Counted from the first letter of the stretch, positions 35,160 to 44,658 are shown. The stretch is 49,710 nt of DNA from an uncultured Pelagibacteraceae bacterium (GCA_902561465.1 CACEPH010000004.1:1-49710); one strand, 5' to 3'. Program-made: numbers and translations. Notes: generated from the sequence alone by a model not told the origin.

Positions 35160-35735
35160 TTATATAAATATTTTTAAATCACTATAAATTAATTCTAAGG
35201 CGACTGCCAGTATTGCTATCAAACCCAGCCATCCTATCCATTTATATTTTTTGATCCATTTAGATATGATGGTTGCTACTGTAGCCATAAGTATAATTGA
35301 TAAAATTAAACCAAAAACTAATAAAAAGTAATGATCTCTAGCGGCTCCTGCTACACCTAAAACATTATCGAGACTCATGCTAACATCGGCAATTATGACC
35401 GTCATTATTGCCTTAAAAAAATTTGGGTTGTTGGCTTTAATTTTATTTTCATTATTCATTTCAGATTTAATGACATCTTTGTAAAGTTTATAAGCAATAT
35501 ATAGTAGAAGCAGTCCACCAATAGTTTTAAGACCATTAATTTGCAGAAGATATGCAGTTATTAAAGTAAATATTATTCTTAAAATAATTGCTGCTCCAAT
35601 ACCCCAAAATATAATTTTTTTTCTTACCTCATCTTTAAACTGAGAGGCAACCATTCCAATAATAATTGCGTTATCACCAGCTAAAACTAAATCAATAAAT
35701 ACTATTTGAAAAAAAATTACTATTTGCTCGATCAT
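35160..35735 (-). CDS. TerC/YjbE-family membrane protein
   Basis: A 191-residue protein with about six or seven membrane helices and the family's paired acidic motifs, DLVLAGDNAI (near residue 15) and ADVSMSLDNVLG (near residue 115). TerC-family proteins are linked to metal-ion (notably manganese) export, often loading enzymes outside the cytoplasm. The start overlaps the end of the GMC gene by 4 bp, so it is co-transcribed with it. The role in this operon is unclear. Confidence 0.88.
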   Translation of the reverse strand: MIEQIVIFFQIVFIDLVLAGDNAIIIGMVASQFKDEVRKKIIFWGIGAAIILRIIFTLITAYLLQINGLKTIGGLLLLYIAYKLYKDVIKSEMNNENKIKANNPNFFKAIMTVIIADVSMSLDNVLGVAGAARDHYFLLVFGLILSIILMATVATIISKWIKKYKWIGWLGLIAILAVALELIYSDLKIFI

Positions 35736-37336
35736 GATTTGCTATCTTCTATTATCATGTCAGAAGCTTTTTCGGCAATCATAATAGTTGGAGCGTTAGT
35801 ATTTCCAGATGTTATATGTGGCATTACTGAAGCATCTACTATTCTTAAATTTTTAAACCCATAGGCAAACAATCTGTTATTTACAACAGCATTTTCATCA
35901 TTTCCCATTCTACAAGTACTTACCGGGTGAAATATTGTATTAGCATATTTGCCAGCTTCGTCAGCAAGGGTTTCATCATCGGTAATATTAATTCCTGGTC
36001 TTAATTCTTCAGGTTCATAAGGTTTGTATGCCTTAGAATTCATAACTATTTTTCTTACAATTTTTAAAGATTTACCTGCTATTGCTCTATCTTCATCTGT
36101 AGATAAGTAATTCATAAAAATTTTTGGGGAAATTCTTGTATCTGGAGATTTAATTTCAATCGAACCTCTGCTTGTAGGTCTTATATTCGCAATGGTAGGA
36201 GTAAATGCTGGAAAGTTATGTAGAGTTGATTTTCCTAAATAATCAGTACTTGCAGGAGATACATGGAATTGTAAGTTGGGTGTTTCTAGATGGGGATCAC
36301 TTTTAATAAAACCACATAAGTAACTTGCTCCTACAGTTAAAGGTCCTTTTCTCAAAATAAAAAATTTTAAACCAGTTAAAATTTTTTTATAATAACTATA
36401 GTATATGTCATTTAGAGTTTCTAAATTTTTAATTTTATAAACTGGTCTTAACATTAAATGGTCAGTAAGATTTTTTCCAACTCCAGGGAGATCTTTTGTA
36501 ATATTGATATTATTTTTTTTAAGCAATTCACCAGGTCCTACACCAGAAGCTTGAAGTATATGGGGAGAGCCAATCGATCCAGCGCTCAAAATTATTTCTT
36601 TATTAACTTTTACAGAAAATAGCTCATTTCCTTTCCAATAATTTACTTTAGTAGCTTTATTATTTTTAAATTCTATATTTTTAATATGAGCTTCAGTTAA
36701 AATTTTTAGATTTTTTCTTTTTTTTACAGGATTTAAATATCCAACTGATGCACTGCACCTAAACCCATTTTTGACAGTGAAAGGAAAATAACCCATCCCT
36801 TCATTATTACCAGAATTAAAGTCTGAAGTTTTTTTGTAACCAAATTCTGTTGAGGCCTCTAAAAATAAATCCAAAACCTTAAAAGTAGATCGTATTTTTT
36901 CAACTTTTATTGGTCCTCCTACACCATGAAATTCATTTTCTCCATTTTGATTATCTTCAGATTTTTTAAAATAAGGTAAAACATCTTCCCAAGACCAACC
37001 AACGTTTCCGAGTTGACGCCAATAATCATAATCTTTAGATTGACCTCTAATATATAACATCCCATTTATTGAAGAACTTCCACCAAGAGTTTTTCCTCTC
37101 GGGTAGTTCATTTCTCTATTATTAAGGCCTTTATCTTTTTCTATTTTAAAACACCAATCAGTTTTAGGATTGTGCATAGTTTTAAAATATCCTCCTGGAA
37201 TATGTATCCATGGACTAGTATCTTTTCCTCCTGCTTCAAGAAGTAAAATTTTCATTTTAGGATTAGCTGAAAGTCTATTAGCAAGAACACAACCAGCAGA
37301 TCCGGCACCAATTATTATGTAATCAAACTCTTCCAT
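35732..37336 (-). CDS. GMC-family FAD alcohol dehydrogenase (choline-dehydrogenase-like)
   Basis: A 534-residue flavoprotein of the glucose-methanol-choline family. It has the FAD-binding IIGAGSAGCVLANRL at the N terminus, the GGSSSINGMLYIRG signature near residue 85, the second signature GSIGSPHILQASGVGP near 255, and the C-terminal catalytic pair His (IFHPVSTCRMG) and Asn (SGNTNAPTIM). It oxidises an alcohol with FAD and probably passes electrons to the membrane. Candidates include choline, alkanols, and, from context, isethionate, whose known dehydrogenase IseJ is also a GMC protein. It starts the minus-strand run divergent from the TRAP operon. Confidence 0.9.
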   Translation of the reverse strand: MEEFDYIIIGAGSAGCVLANRLSANPKMKILLLEAGGKDTSPWIHIPGGYFKTMHNPKTDWCFKIEKDKGLNNREMNYPRGKTLGGSSSINGMLYIRGQSKDYDYWRQLGNVGWSWEDVLPYFKKSEDNQNGENEFHGVGGPIKVEKIRSTFKVLDLFLEASTEFGYKKTSDFNSGNNEGMGYFPFTVKNGFRCSASVGYLNPVKKRKNLKILTEAHIKNIEFKNNKATKVNYWKGNELFSVKVNKEIILSAGSIGSPHILQASGVGPGELLKKNNINITKDLPGVGKNLTDHLMLRPVYKIKNLETLNDIYYSYYKKILTGLKFFILRKGPLTVGASYLCGFIKSDPHLETPNLQFHVSPASTDYLGKSTLHNFPAFTPTIANIRPTSRGSIEIKSPDTRISPKIFMNYLSTDEDRAIAGKSLKIVRKIVMNSKAYKPYEPEELRPGINITDDETLADEAGKYANTIFHPVSTCRMGNDENAVVNNRLFAYGFKNLRIVDASVMPHITSGNTNAPTIMIAEKASDMIIEDSKS

Positions 37337-37453
37337 TTTAGGTTGAAATGTATTTATAAGTTAAAGAATGTCAAAATGTAAGATATTTTATCTTGATATA
37401 TCTTTTCCATTATAGTCCAATTCATTTTTTTATTAATTAATAAAAGAGGGAAT

Positions 37454-38548
37454 ATGAGAAAAATCATATCTTTGTTTTTAGGTATTGTGCTATTTATCGG
37501 CTTTACGGTATCAGCAAATGCTGCGAAAACATTAAAATGCCAAACTGTTATCAGTGCAAAAGCTGATGAAGTTAAAATGTTAAAAGATTGGGGTAATGAT
37601 ATTACCGCACTTACAAATGGCGAAATTAAATTTGAAATTCTTCCTGCAGGTACTGTAGTAGGAGTTAAAGAAACTTTAGATGCAGTTGATAAAGGACTGA
37701 TCGATTGTGGCTTTGCTTGGACTCATTACTGGTCAGGTGAACACCCTGCGGCTATGTTATTTGGTTCTCCAGTAGCAGGTGCAGGTGTAGGAATTGATAA
37801 TATCGCATTTTTATCTTGGTTCCAGTACGGTGGTGGTAAAGAACTTTACGACCAACTTTGGAAAGAAATGAAAAGAGATATTAAAGGATTTATGCTTCAG
37901 CCAGTTGGTCCAGAAGCTCTTGGTTGGTTCAAAGAACCAATTAATAGCATGGATGACTTTAGAAAGTACAAGTTCAGAACTCCTCCGGGAATTCCAGGGC
38001 AAACTTATAAAGACATTGGTGTAGCATCTGTTGCAATGGGTGGTGGAGATATTCTTCCAGCTCTTGAAGCAGGAACTATTGATGCAGCTGAATGGTGCTG
38101 TCCAAAACCGGACATGACATTTGGTTTCCAAAAAGTTCTTAAGCACTATTACTTACAAGGTTTACACCAAGTAGTGGTAAATGCTGACGTTTATATAAAC
38201 GGTAAGGTTTATAGAAGTTTAACAGATCTTCAAAAGAAAGCTTTTGAAGTTGCGTCTAATGCTTCTTTAAGTAAATCAATGAGCTACAGAATATACGAAA
38301 ACGGAAAAGCTCTTGCAGAACTTACTGGTAAACATGGAGTAATTTTACATGATACTCCAGCTGACTACTTTCCAGCATATATGGCAGCAGCGAAGAAAGC
38401 TTTAGAGACGAACGCCGCAAAGAATAAATTCTTTGCTAAAGTATGGCAGTCTCAAAAAGACTTTGCTGATATAGCTGTTCCATTCTGGAGTGGTGCTCAA
38501 ATGTCAAATGCTAAGCTAGGAATGGCTCACGCAGCGACATTAAAATAG
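37454..38548 (+). CDS. TRAP transporter substrate-binding protein (DctP family)
   Basis: A 364-residue periplasmic protein with signal peptide (MRKIISLFLGIVLFIGFTVSANA) and a DctP fold. The conserved FRTPPGIPGQTYKDIG arginine-containing ligand region and ALEAGTIDAAEW (near residue 205) resemble the TakP branch, whose members bind carboxylates such as 2-oxoacids. Such proteins capture an organic acid for the DctQM permease encoded just downstream. The gene is preceded by GAGGG-type ribosome site. Between it and dctQ lies a strong terminator, so it should be made in excess. Ligand unknown; a sulfonate is possible. Confidence 0.9.
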   Translation: MRKIISLFLGIVLFIGFTVSANAAKTLKCQTVISAKADEVKMLKDWGNDITALTNGEIKFEILPAGTVVGVKETLDAVDKGLIDCGFAWTHYWSGEHPAAMLFGSPVAGAGVGIDNIAFLSWFQYGGGKELYDQLWKEMKRDIKGFMLQPVGPEALGWFKEPINSMDDFRKYKFRTPPGIPGQTYKDIGVASVAMGGGDILPALEAGTIDAAEWCCPKPDMTFGFQKVLKHYYLQGLHQVVVNADVYINGKVYRSLTDLQKKAFEVASNASLSKSMSYRIYENGKALAELTGKHGVILHDTPADYFPAYMAAAKKALETNAAKNKFFAKVWQSQKDFADIAVPFWSGAQMSNAKLGMAHAATLK

Positions 38549-38574
38549 TAGTTTTAAAGACTATAAAAATATTT

Positions 38575-38612
38575 AAAATAAAGCGGACTTTACAGTCCGC
38601 TTTATTTTTTTG
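38575..38612 (+). terminator. Terminator/attenuator between dctP and dctQ
   Basis: A perfect 15-bp stem (AAAATAAAGCGGACT / AGTCCGCTTTATTTT) with a TTAC loop runs into a T-rich tail. It sits within the TRAP operon and probably reduces readthrough into the permease genes. Confidence 0.9.
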
Positions 38613-38622
38613 AGGGATAAAT

Positions 38623-39234
38623 ATGAGTGATGAAACTACAAAATTAGATATTACTGATGAAACGATAGCAGAACGAAGATCTGGTCCTGCAAAAATGCCT
38701 GATGATATGCCAAAATGGATGGCATCACTTATTACAAAAATAGATTTATTTAGCAAATGGACTGGCAATATTGTTTGCTGGATAACAGTACCGTTAATAC
38801 TTGCCATGGTTTATGAAGTTTTGGCCAGAAAACTTTTTACAGCTCCAACTATGTGGGCTTATGATATGAGCAGGTTCTTATACGGGGCACTATTTATGTT
38901 AGGTGCTGGATATGCTTTATCTAAAGGTGTTCATATAAGAGCAGATTTTTTATACAGAAATTTTAAAGTTAAAACACAAGGTATAGTTGATACAACTTTA
39001 TATATTTTATTCTACTTTCCAGGTCTTTTATTCTTTTTTTACATGACAACTGGATTCGTCCAGGAATCAATTATGAGAAGTGAACGAGGGATGGATACGG
39101 CTTGGATGCCATATATGTGGCCTATTAAAGCTTGTTTATGGTTTGGTATATTATTTTTACTTATTCAAGGAATTTCAGAAGTTTTAAAAAGTTACTATGC
39201 GGCTACAAGGGGTAGGTGGCCCGATAAAAAATGA
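38623..39234 (+). CDS. TRAP transporter small permease (DctQ)
   Basis: A 203-residue protein with four membrane helices (around residues 52-70, 84-105, 128-150 and 168-188) after an unusually long, acidic N-terminal extension of about 35 residues. The segment YDMSRFLYGALFMLGAGYAL with GVHIRADFLY is the classical DctQ motif. It forms the complex with DctM encoded directly after it (4-bp overlap). The ribosome site GAGGG precedes the ATG. Confidence 0.9.
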   Translation: MSDETTKLDITDETIAERRSGPAKMPDDMPKWMASLITKIDLFSKWTGNIVCWITVPLILAMVYEVLARKLFTAPTMWAYDMSRFLYGALFMLGAGYALSKGVHIRADFLYRNFKVKTQGIVDTTLYILFYFPGLLFFFYMTTGFVQESIMRSERGMDTAWMPYMWPIKACLWFGILFLLIQGISEVLKSYYAATRGRWPDKK

Positions 39235-40565
39235 TAGCAGAAATAATCAGTCCATCTACTTTAGGCTTTATCTTAGTTGCAGTAATGTTATTTGCAATTT
39301 TTGTAGGCTTTCCTATTTCATTTACCTTAATATTTTTAGGATTTGTTTTTGGATATCTAGGCTTTGGCCCTTTGGTTTTTTACTTAATGACCTTGCAGTT
39401 TTCCATGGTCATGACCGAGCAGGCTCTGTCCGCCGTACCACTCTTTGTCTTTATGGGAATTATGATGGAGCAAGCAGGATTAATGGAAAGATTATTTTCA
39501 TCCGTTCAACTCATGTTAGCTAGGGTTAGAGGATCATTATATTATGCTGTGCTTTTTGTTTCTGTAATATTTGCAGCGGCTACAGGCATAGTGGGAGCAT
39601 CAGTAACAATATTAGGAATCATGGCAGCTAAATCAATGAACAAATCTGGTTATGATGTTCGTTTGGCAGCAGGAACAATTACTGCAGGAGGAACTTTAGG
39701 AATTTTAATACCTCCAAGCATTATGTTAGTTGTTATGGGACCTATTATGGAAATTCCAGTCACTGATTTATTTGCTGCAGCAATAATTCCAGGAATATTG
39801 TTAGCATTATTATATGCAGGATACACAACACTTCGTTGTTGGCTAAATCCAAGCTTAGGTCCAGTTTTACCTGAAGAAATGAGAGCAACAAGCATGAAGC
39901 AAGTTTGGATTGAATTCTTTTTAGGCTTAGTTCCTCCAGCAGCTTTAGTTTTTGCTGCGTTAGGAAGTATATTATTTGGTTTTGCAACTCCAACTGAAGC
40001 TGCTGGCTGTGGAGCTATGGGAGCTATGCTATTAGCATTAGCTTATAAAAAATTAACATTTAATAAATTACAAGAATCTCTAGTTAAAACTTTAGAAATT
40101 ACTGCTTTAATCATGGTGCTAGTTGCAGCGTCGAACTTTTTTGGGTCTGTGTTTTCAAGATTGGGAACACCGATGGTTTTAACAGATTTTCTGTTAGGCT
40201 TAGAGATAAATAAATATTTTATTTTATTTATTGTAATGGCAATGATTTTTTTATTAGGTTGGCCGTTAGAGTGGGTACCTATAGTATTAATTATCATTCC
40301 AATTATTCTTCCTTTAATTGAAAGTTTAGGATTTAATTTAACTTGGTTTGCAATTTTGGTTGCAGTTAACCTACAAACCGCCTGGCTATCACCTCCCGTT
40401 GCTCTTTCAGCGTATTTTTTAAAAGGAGTGGTACCAGAATGGGACTTAAAAGATATCTATATTGGAATGATGCAATTTATGGTTTTGCAAATTATAGGAT
40501 TAATATTGATTGTAATTTTTCCAAAACTCGTTCTATGGCTACCGACCATGATCTACGGACCATAG
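39231..40565 (+). CDS. TRAP transporter large permease (DctM)
   Basis: A 444-residue, about 12-helix membrane protein that carries the sodium-coupled transport step. The typical DctM blocks ALSAVPLFVFMGIMMEQAG, GIVGASVTILGIMAAKSM, AGTITAGGTLGILIPPSIMLV and ATPTEAAGCGAMGAM are all visible. It overlaps dctQ by 4 bp. No substrate information can be read from the permease itself. Confidence 0.94.
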   Translation: MIAEIISPSTLGFILVAVMLFAIFVGFPISFTLIFLGFVFGYLGFGPLVFYLMTLQFSMVMTEQALSAVPLFVFMGIMMEQAGLMERLFSSVQLMLARVRGSLYYAVLFVSVIFAAATGIVGASVTILGIMAAKSMNKSGYDVRLAAGTITAGGTLGILIPPSIMLVVMGPIMEIPVTDLFAAAIIPGILLALLYAGYTTLRCWLNPSLGPVLPEEMRATSMKQVWIEFFLGLVPPAALVFAALGSILFGFATPTEAAGCGAMGAMLLALAYKKLTFNKLQESLVKTLEITALIMVLVAASNFFGSVFSRLGTPMVLTDFLLGLEINKYFILFIVMAMIFLLGWPLEWVPIVLIIIPIILPLIESLGFNLTWFAILVAVNLQTAWLSPPVALSAYFLKGVVPEWDLKDIYIGMMQFMVLQIIGLILIVIFPKLVLWLPTMIYGP

Positions 40566-40686
40566 TGTAAAACCTTTTATAATTAGCCGCTGATTCAAGA
40601 TAAAAATAATAGTAATTTAACTTTTATCATAATTAAAAAATGGGTAGTATTCCCGGACTTAAAATTAATAATTAACGAGGGAGATT

Positions 40687-42117
40687 ATGAGCACAGTTAG
40701 AAGTCGAGACAAACGCTTATACAATAAAGATTTAGCTCCAACTGATAAAAAAAAGAAAAATTGGGGATGGTTTGAAATCTTTAACGTTTGGGCAAACGAT
40801 GTTCAAAGTTTATTTGGTTATACTTTGGCAGCATCTTTGTTCTTAACTTATGGCCTAAATGGTTGGGCTGTATTCTTAGCGATTCTTCTCGCAGGATTTT
40901 TTATAATGTGGTTAGTAAACCTTTCAGGAGCTCCAAGTGTTAAACATGGAATTCCTTATCCGGTATTTGCACGAGCAAGTATGGGAGTCATTGGCGCAAA
41001 CTTTCCGGCAATGGTTAGAGGTATTGTTGCTATGTTCTGGTATGGTGCACAAACATATTTTGCATCAACAGCAGTAGCACTTTTACTTAAAGGTTTATCA
41101 GGATCAGATGGTGGAGATGCAATTCTTTTAGGAATGAATGGAATCGAATGGATTTCATTTATTTTTGTTGCAGGCTTCCAAATTTATTTATTCTGGCAAG
41201 GTATTGATTTAATTAGAAAATTTTTAAACTTTGCGGGACCAGCAGTATATGCAGTAATGATAGTATTAATGTTAGTGATCTGGGGTAAAGCAGGAGGAAA
41301 TCTTCTGTCTGAGGTTGGTAACATTTTCTCAGGAGTTGGTGATTACAGCGGTGGAGCTTTTGCTGCTTTCTTAGCAATTTTTGGAACTATGGTTGCATAC
41401 TTTGCTGCAGTGGTAATAAATTTTGGTGACTTTTCAAGATTTGTAAAAAATGAAAAAGAAATGAGAAAAGGAAATCTTTGGGGATTACCTGGTAACATTT
41501 TCTTGTTCTCCTTTATAGCTTTGATGGTCACAGCAGGAACAGTTTCAGTTTTTGGAGAAACTATTACAAATCCAACTGATATGGTTGCACGTGTTGGTAA
41601 CTTAGGATTAACAGTTATTGCAGCATTTGCATTCTTTGCAGCGACAATTGGAATTAATATGGTTGCGAACTTCGTGCCTCCAGCATATGACTTAGCAAAC
41701 TTGATACCAAGCAAAATTGATTTTAGAACGGGTGGACTAATTACCTCTATAGTTGGTTTTATTATTGGTGCACTTTGGGTTTCTTTCATAAGTCAAGTTG
41801 GAATGTTTCCATTTGTAAATACGCTTGGAGCAATACTAGCGCCAGTTTATGGAATAATGATTGTAGATTATTATGTAATCAAGAAACAAAGACTTGATGT
41901 TAATCAGTTATTCTCAGCTAAAAAAGGTAGCAAGTATTATTACAACGATGGTTGGAATCAAAAAGCTTTTGTAGCATGGGCAATAGCTGGTGTGTTCTCA
42001 GTACTAACAGTATGGCACCCTGCATTATCAGGTTTAGGTGGATATGCATGGATAATTGGTGCAGCTTTAGGAACAGTACTACATCTAATGATGTCAGGAC
42101 AAAAGTCTAGAAGATAA
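40687..42117 (+). CDS. NCS1-family nucleobase/allantoin permease
   Basis: A 476-residue, 12-helix cation symporter of the NCS1 family (purine, cytosine, uracil, hydantoin, allantoin). Motifs include the N-terminal NKDLAPTDKKKKNWGWFEIFNVWANDVQSLFGY region, GIPYPVFARASMGVIG and the later NFGDFSRFVKNEKEMRKGN loop. The adjacent, convergent genes encode the allantoin pathway (puuE, alc, allA), making allantoin or a ureide the most likely cargo. An ACGAGGGAG ribosome site precedes the ATG. It ends just before a strong terminator. Confidence 0.92.
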   Translation: MSTVRSRDKRLYNKDLAPTDKKKKNWGWFEIFNVWANDVQSLFGYTLAASLFLTYGLNGWAVFLAILLAGFFIMWLVNLSGAPSVKHGIPYPVFARASMGVIGANFPAMVRGIVAMFWYGAQTYFASTAVALLLKGLSGSDGGDAILLGMNGIEWISFIFVAGFQIYLFWQGIDLIRKFLNFAGPAVYAVMIVLMLVIWGKAGGNLLSEVGNIFSGVGDYSGGAFAAFLAIFGTMVAYFAAVVINFGDFSRFVKNEKEMRKGNLWGLPGNIFLFSFIALMVTAGTVSVFGETITNPTDMVARVGNLGLTVIAAFAFFAATIGINMVANFVPPAYDLANLIPSKIDFRTGGLITSIVGFIIGALWVSFISQVGMFPFVNTLGAILAPVYGIMIVDYYVIKKQRLDVNQLFSAKKGSKYYYNDGWNQKAFVAWAIAGVFSVLTVWHPALSGLGGYAWIIGAALGTVLHLMMSGQKSRR

Positions 42118-42136
42118 TATTTAAACTTTAAAAATT

Positions 42137-42171
42137 AAAACCCGCTATAGAAATATAGCGGGTTTTTTTTT
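42137..42171. terminator. Bidirectional terminator between NCS1 permease and allA
   Basis: A perfect 13-bp stem (AAAACCCGCTATA / TATAGCGGGTTTT) with a GAAA tetraloop is followed by a run of nine T on the plus side. The 5' arm is A-rich too, so it can serve the convergent allA transcript as well. Confidence 0.92.
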
Positions 42172-42205
42172 ATTTCATTAAGTTGTAGCGGAACTTTTTT
42201 ATTTT

Positions 42206-42700
42206 CTAATAATTAAGAATGATCTTTTCTTTTTCAAACTTATGAATAATTAAATTTTCACCTTTACCCATCCTATCAATTACCAGAAAATTTATATCTT
42301 CTGTTGAAATTAAAGGAAAATGCCAGATTCCAGGCTTGTAATTTATTCCAGTTTTTGGCGGTATAATAAAAGATTGAATTTTATTTATCTCAGGGTATTC
42401 GCCTTTTGGTGCCACAAAACAAAGAAAAGTAGTTTCTTTCATTGGTATAAAAGCCTGACTACCTAAAGGGTGTTTTTCCATCATATCTACGGTCATAGGG
42501 AAAGTTCTTTTTAAGGCTGAAAAAATGCTTACTATAGTTTTTCCATCATCTTTTGTGGTATTCAGATTTGCTAGATTGTCAAAACGTTTTGCATATCCTG
42601 CATTTATGTCTATGGGATTAATATCATCTGTTGTTATTAAATCGCCATATGCAGCAAAGTTTGACCTATTTATCTTTATTGGTTTAATGATTTTTTGCAT
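42206..42700 (-). CDS. allA: Ureidoglycolate lyase (AllA)
   Basis: AllA (164 residues) splits ureidoglycolate into glyoxylate and urea, the last step of allantoin use. The cupin-like fold is recognised by FAAYGDLI near the N terminus, the central FIPMKETTFLCFVAP, the KPGIWHFPL histidine element and the DRMGKGENL end motif. Its start shares one base with the alc stop, so the pair is translationally coupled. Confidence 0.94.
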   Translation of the reverse strand: MQKIIKPIKINRSNFAAYGDLITTDDINPIDINAGYAKRFDNLANLNTTKDDGKTIVSIFSALKRTFPMTVDMMEKHPLGSQAFIPMKETTFLCFVAPKGEYPEINKIQSFIIPPKTGINYKPGIWHFPLISTEDINFLVIDRMGKGENLIIHKFEKEKIILNY

Positions 42701-43692
42701 TATTCTGGTCTACCTAAAAGCCTGATTCTTGAAATACCTCCATCAGGATAAATATTTATTTTTATATAATTAATTTTTTTATTTTTCATCAACTTATTAT
42801 TAAAATTATGCTTTTTATGAGCATGAAGTTTAACTTTGTTTAACAGCAATTTCCAATTTTTTGATTTCTTAACAATATTTTTAGATGAGATGTTTTTATT
42901 TAAGTAGGCAGCTTGTAAGGAACATTTGTCAGGATAATTACCTTTGAAGTGGTGAGTATCAATTTGAATTTTATTTATTTTACCGGCAGTTGCGCATTTT
43001 AAAATTAGCCAATCGAAATTTTTTCCTCTGCTTCTTCTCGTTTCCCATCCGTCACCCATATTTTTACCCACTCCTGGCGCTAAGATATTTTCTGCTCTTC
43101 CAAAATGTTCATTATTACAAGCAATAGGTGTCGCTCCACTTAAAACAGAAGCAAGATTCATAATTTTTTTTTTAAATCTTTTATTAATTTTCATTTCACC
43201 ATAAATTCTAATTCTGGCAACACCACCATCAGGATAAATATTTAATTTTATATGAGTAAAGATAGATTTATTTTTTATATTAAAAAAATGATGGCTATTA
43301 GGTTTAGTTGTTTTTTTTTTTAAAATTTTTATCCATTTTGTATTTTTATTAGGCAATTTATTTTTACTATAACATGCATCAAGTGAAATTTTGCTTGGCT
43401 GATTTCCGTTAAAATAAGAAGTATCAATATCTACTTTATGTATTTTACCTGGTCTACCCAATTTTAAAATTAAATAGTCATGACCTTTGTTTCTTTTTCT
43501 TCTGGTCTCCCATCCATCCATCCATTTTCCATGTTTGTCAAAAACTCCTTCTTTAAATATTGGTGGCCAAGGATTAATAATTCTTTTAGCAGGTGCAAAA
43601 AACTCGTCCGTTTTATATACGATACTCGATCCCAAGCGTGATTGAGCCAAATCAATTAGGCCATTTAAAAAAATATTTTTATTTTTACTCAT
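42700..43692 (-). CDS. alc: Allantoicase
   Basis: Allantoicase (330 residues) hydrolyses allantoate to ureidoglycolate and urea. The protein is visibly built of two homologous halves: MDGWETRR...HDYLILKLG...DACY in the first and GDGWETRR...FDWLILKCA...QAAY in the second, each ending in an IKLNIYPDGGVARIRIYG / IKINIYPDGGISRIRLLG element. This tandem jelly-roll arrangement is diagnostic. It is 8 bp after puuE in the same operon. Confidence 0.96.
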   Translation of the reverse strand: MSKNKNIFLNGLIDLAQSRLGSSIVYKTDEFFAPAKRIINPWPPIFKEGVFDKHGKWMDGWETRRKRNKGHDYLILKLGRPGKIHKVDIDTSYFNGNQPSKISLDACYSKNKLPNKNTKWIKILKKKTTKPNSHHFFNIKNKSIFTHIKLNIYPDGGVARIRIYGEMKINKRFKKKIMNLASVLSGATPIACNNEHFGRAENILAPGVGKNMGDGWETRRSRGKNFDWLILKCATAGKINKIQIDTHHFKGNYPDKCSLQAAYLNKNISSKNIVKKSKNWKLLLNKVKLHAHKKHNFNNKLMKNKKINYIKINIYPDGGISRIRLLGRPE

Positions 43693-43700
43693 AATTAAAA

Positions 43701-44606
43701 TTATATATTTGAATAATTTTTAATCCAATGTTTAGCTATATCAATTCTTTTACACAACCAGACATCATCATGTTTTAAAACATAATCTAAGAATTTTTTT
43801 AGAGATTGGATTCTTCCAGGTCTTCCAATTAATCTACAATGCAATCCTATAGACATCATTTTTGGATTTGTTTTACCTTCTTCATATAGAGCATCAAAAC
43901 TATCTTTAAGGTAAGTAAAAAATTGATCACCACTATTAAAACCTTGATTGGTTGCAAATCTCATATCATTATTATCTAGTGTGTAAGGAATTATTAATTG
44001 TTTCTTTTTTCCTTTAATTATCCAGTAAGGTAAATCATCACTATAAGAGTCACTGTCATAAAGAAAACCTCCTTCTTCTATAACTAAATCTCGAGTATTA
44101 GGGCTACAGCGGCCCGTGTACCAACCCAAAGGTCTCTTACCAAATATTTTTTTAATTGATTGAATAGCAAGCTGCATATGTTTTTTTTCTGTTGCTTTTG
44201 GTATTTTTTGATAATCTATCCATCTCCATCCATGCGAGGCAACTTCATAATCAGATTCTTTTATAGCATCGCATACATCTTTATTTCTTTCTAAAGCCAT
44301 TCCAACACCAAAAATAGTTATAGGTATATTTTTTTTTTGAAAAAGTTCATGCAATCTCCAAAAACCTCTTTTTGAACCATACTCATAAAAAGATTCCATA
44401 TTAATGTGTCTTCCTTTAATTGGTTGAGCTCCAATTATTTCTGACAAAAAGGTCTCCGACATTTTATCACCATGCAATACAGAGTTTTCAGCTCCTTCCT
44501 CATAGTTTAAAACTATTTGAAGAGCTATTTTTGCACCATTTGGCCATTTTATGACTGGTGTTTTTGACCCATAACCAATCATATCTCTTGGATAATTCTT
44601 TTTCAT
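43701..44606 (-). CDS. puuE: Allantoinase PuuE (polysaccharide-deacetylase fold)
   Basis: PuuE (301 residues) opens the allantoin ring to allantoate. It belongs to the carbohydrate esterase 4-like fold and is metal-independent, unlike the cyclic amidohydrolase AllB. Seen are NYEEGAENSVLHGD near residue 35, the EVASHGWRWIDY block near residue 120, GWYTGRCSPNTR near residue 163 and a late GLHCRLIGRPGR. It is the first gene of puuE-alc-allA and is divergent from the hpsN-like gene (52-bp gap). Confidence 0.95.
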   Translation of the reverse strand: MKKNYPRDMIGYGSKTPVIKWPNGAKIALQIVLNYEEGAENSVLHGDKMSETFLSEIIGAQPIKGRHINMESFYEYGSKRGFWRLHELFQKKNIPITIFGVGMALERNKDVCDAIKESDYEVASHGWRWIDYQKIPKATEKKHMQLAIQSIKKIFGKRPLGWYTGRCSPNTRDLVIEEGGFLYDSDSYSDDLPYWIIKGKKKQLIIPYTLDNNDMRFATNQGFNSGDQFFTYLKDSFDALYEEGKTNPKMMSIGLHCRLIGRPGRIQSLKKFLDYVLKHDDVWLCKRIDIAKHWIKNYSNI

Positions 44607-44658
44607 AGAATAAAATATTTATATATTAAATTAAAAATAAAATCATAAAAATTCATAT

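Noticed and set aside
39197-39523. 108-residue open frame inside dctM
   Set aside because: It lies in another frame of a clear DctM coding region with normal family motifs; the composition (odd aromatic/Cys runs) is typical of a shadow frame.
41343-41789. 148-residue minus-strand open frame opposite the NCS1 permease
   Set aside because: Antisense shadow of a well-conserved permease; Ile/Lys/Ala-rich translation with no ribosome site.
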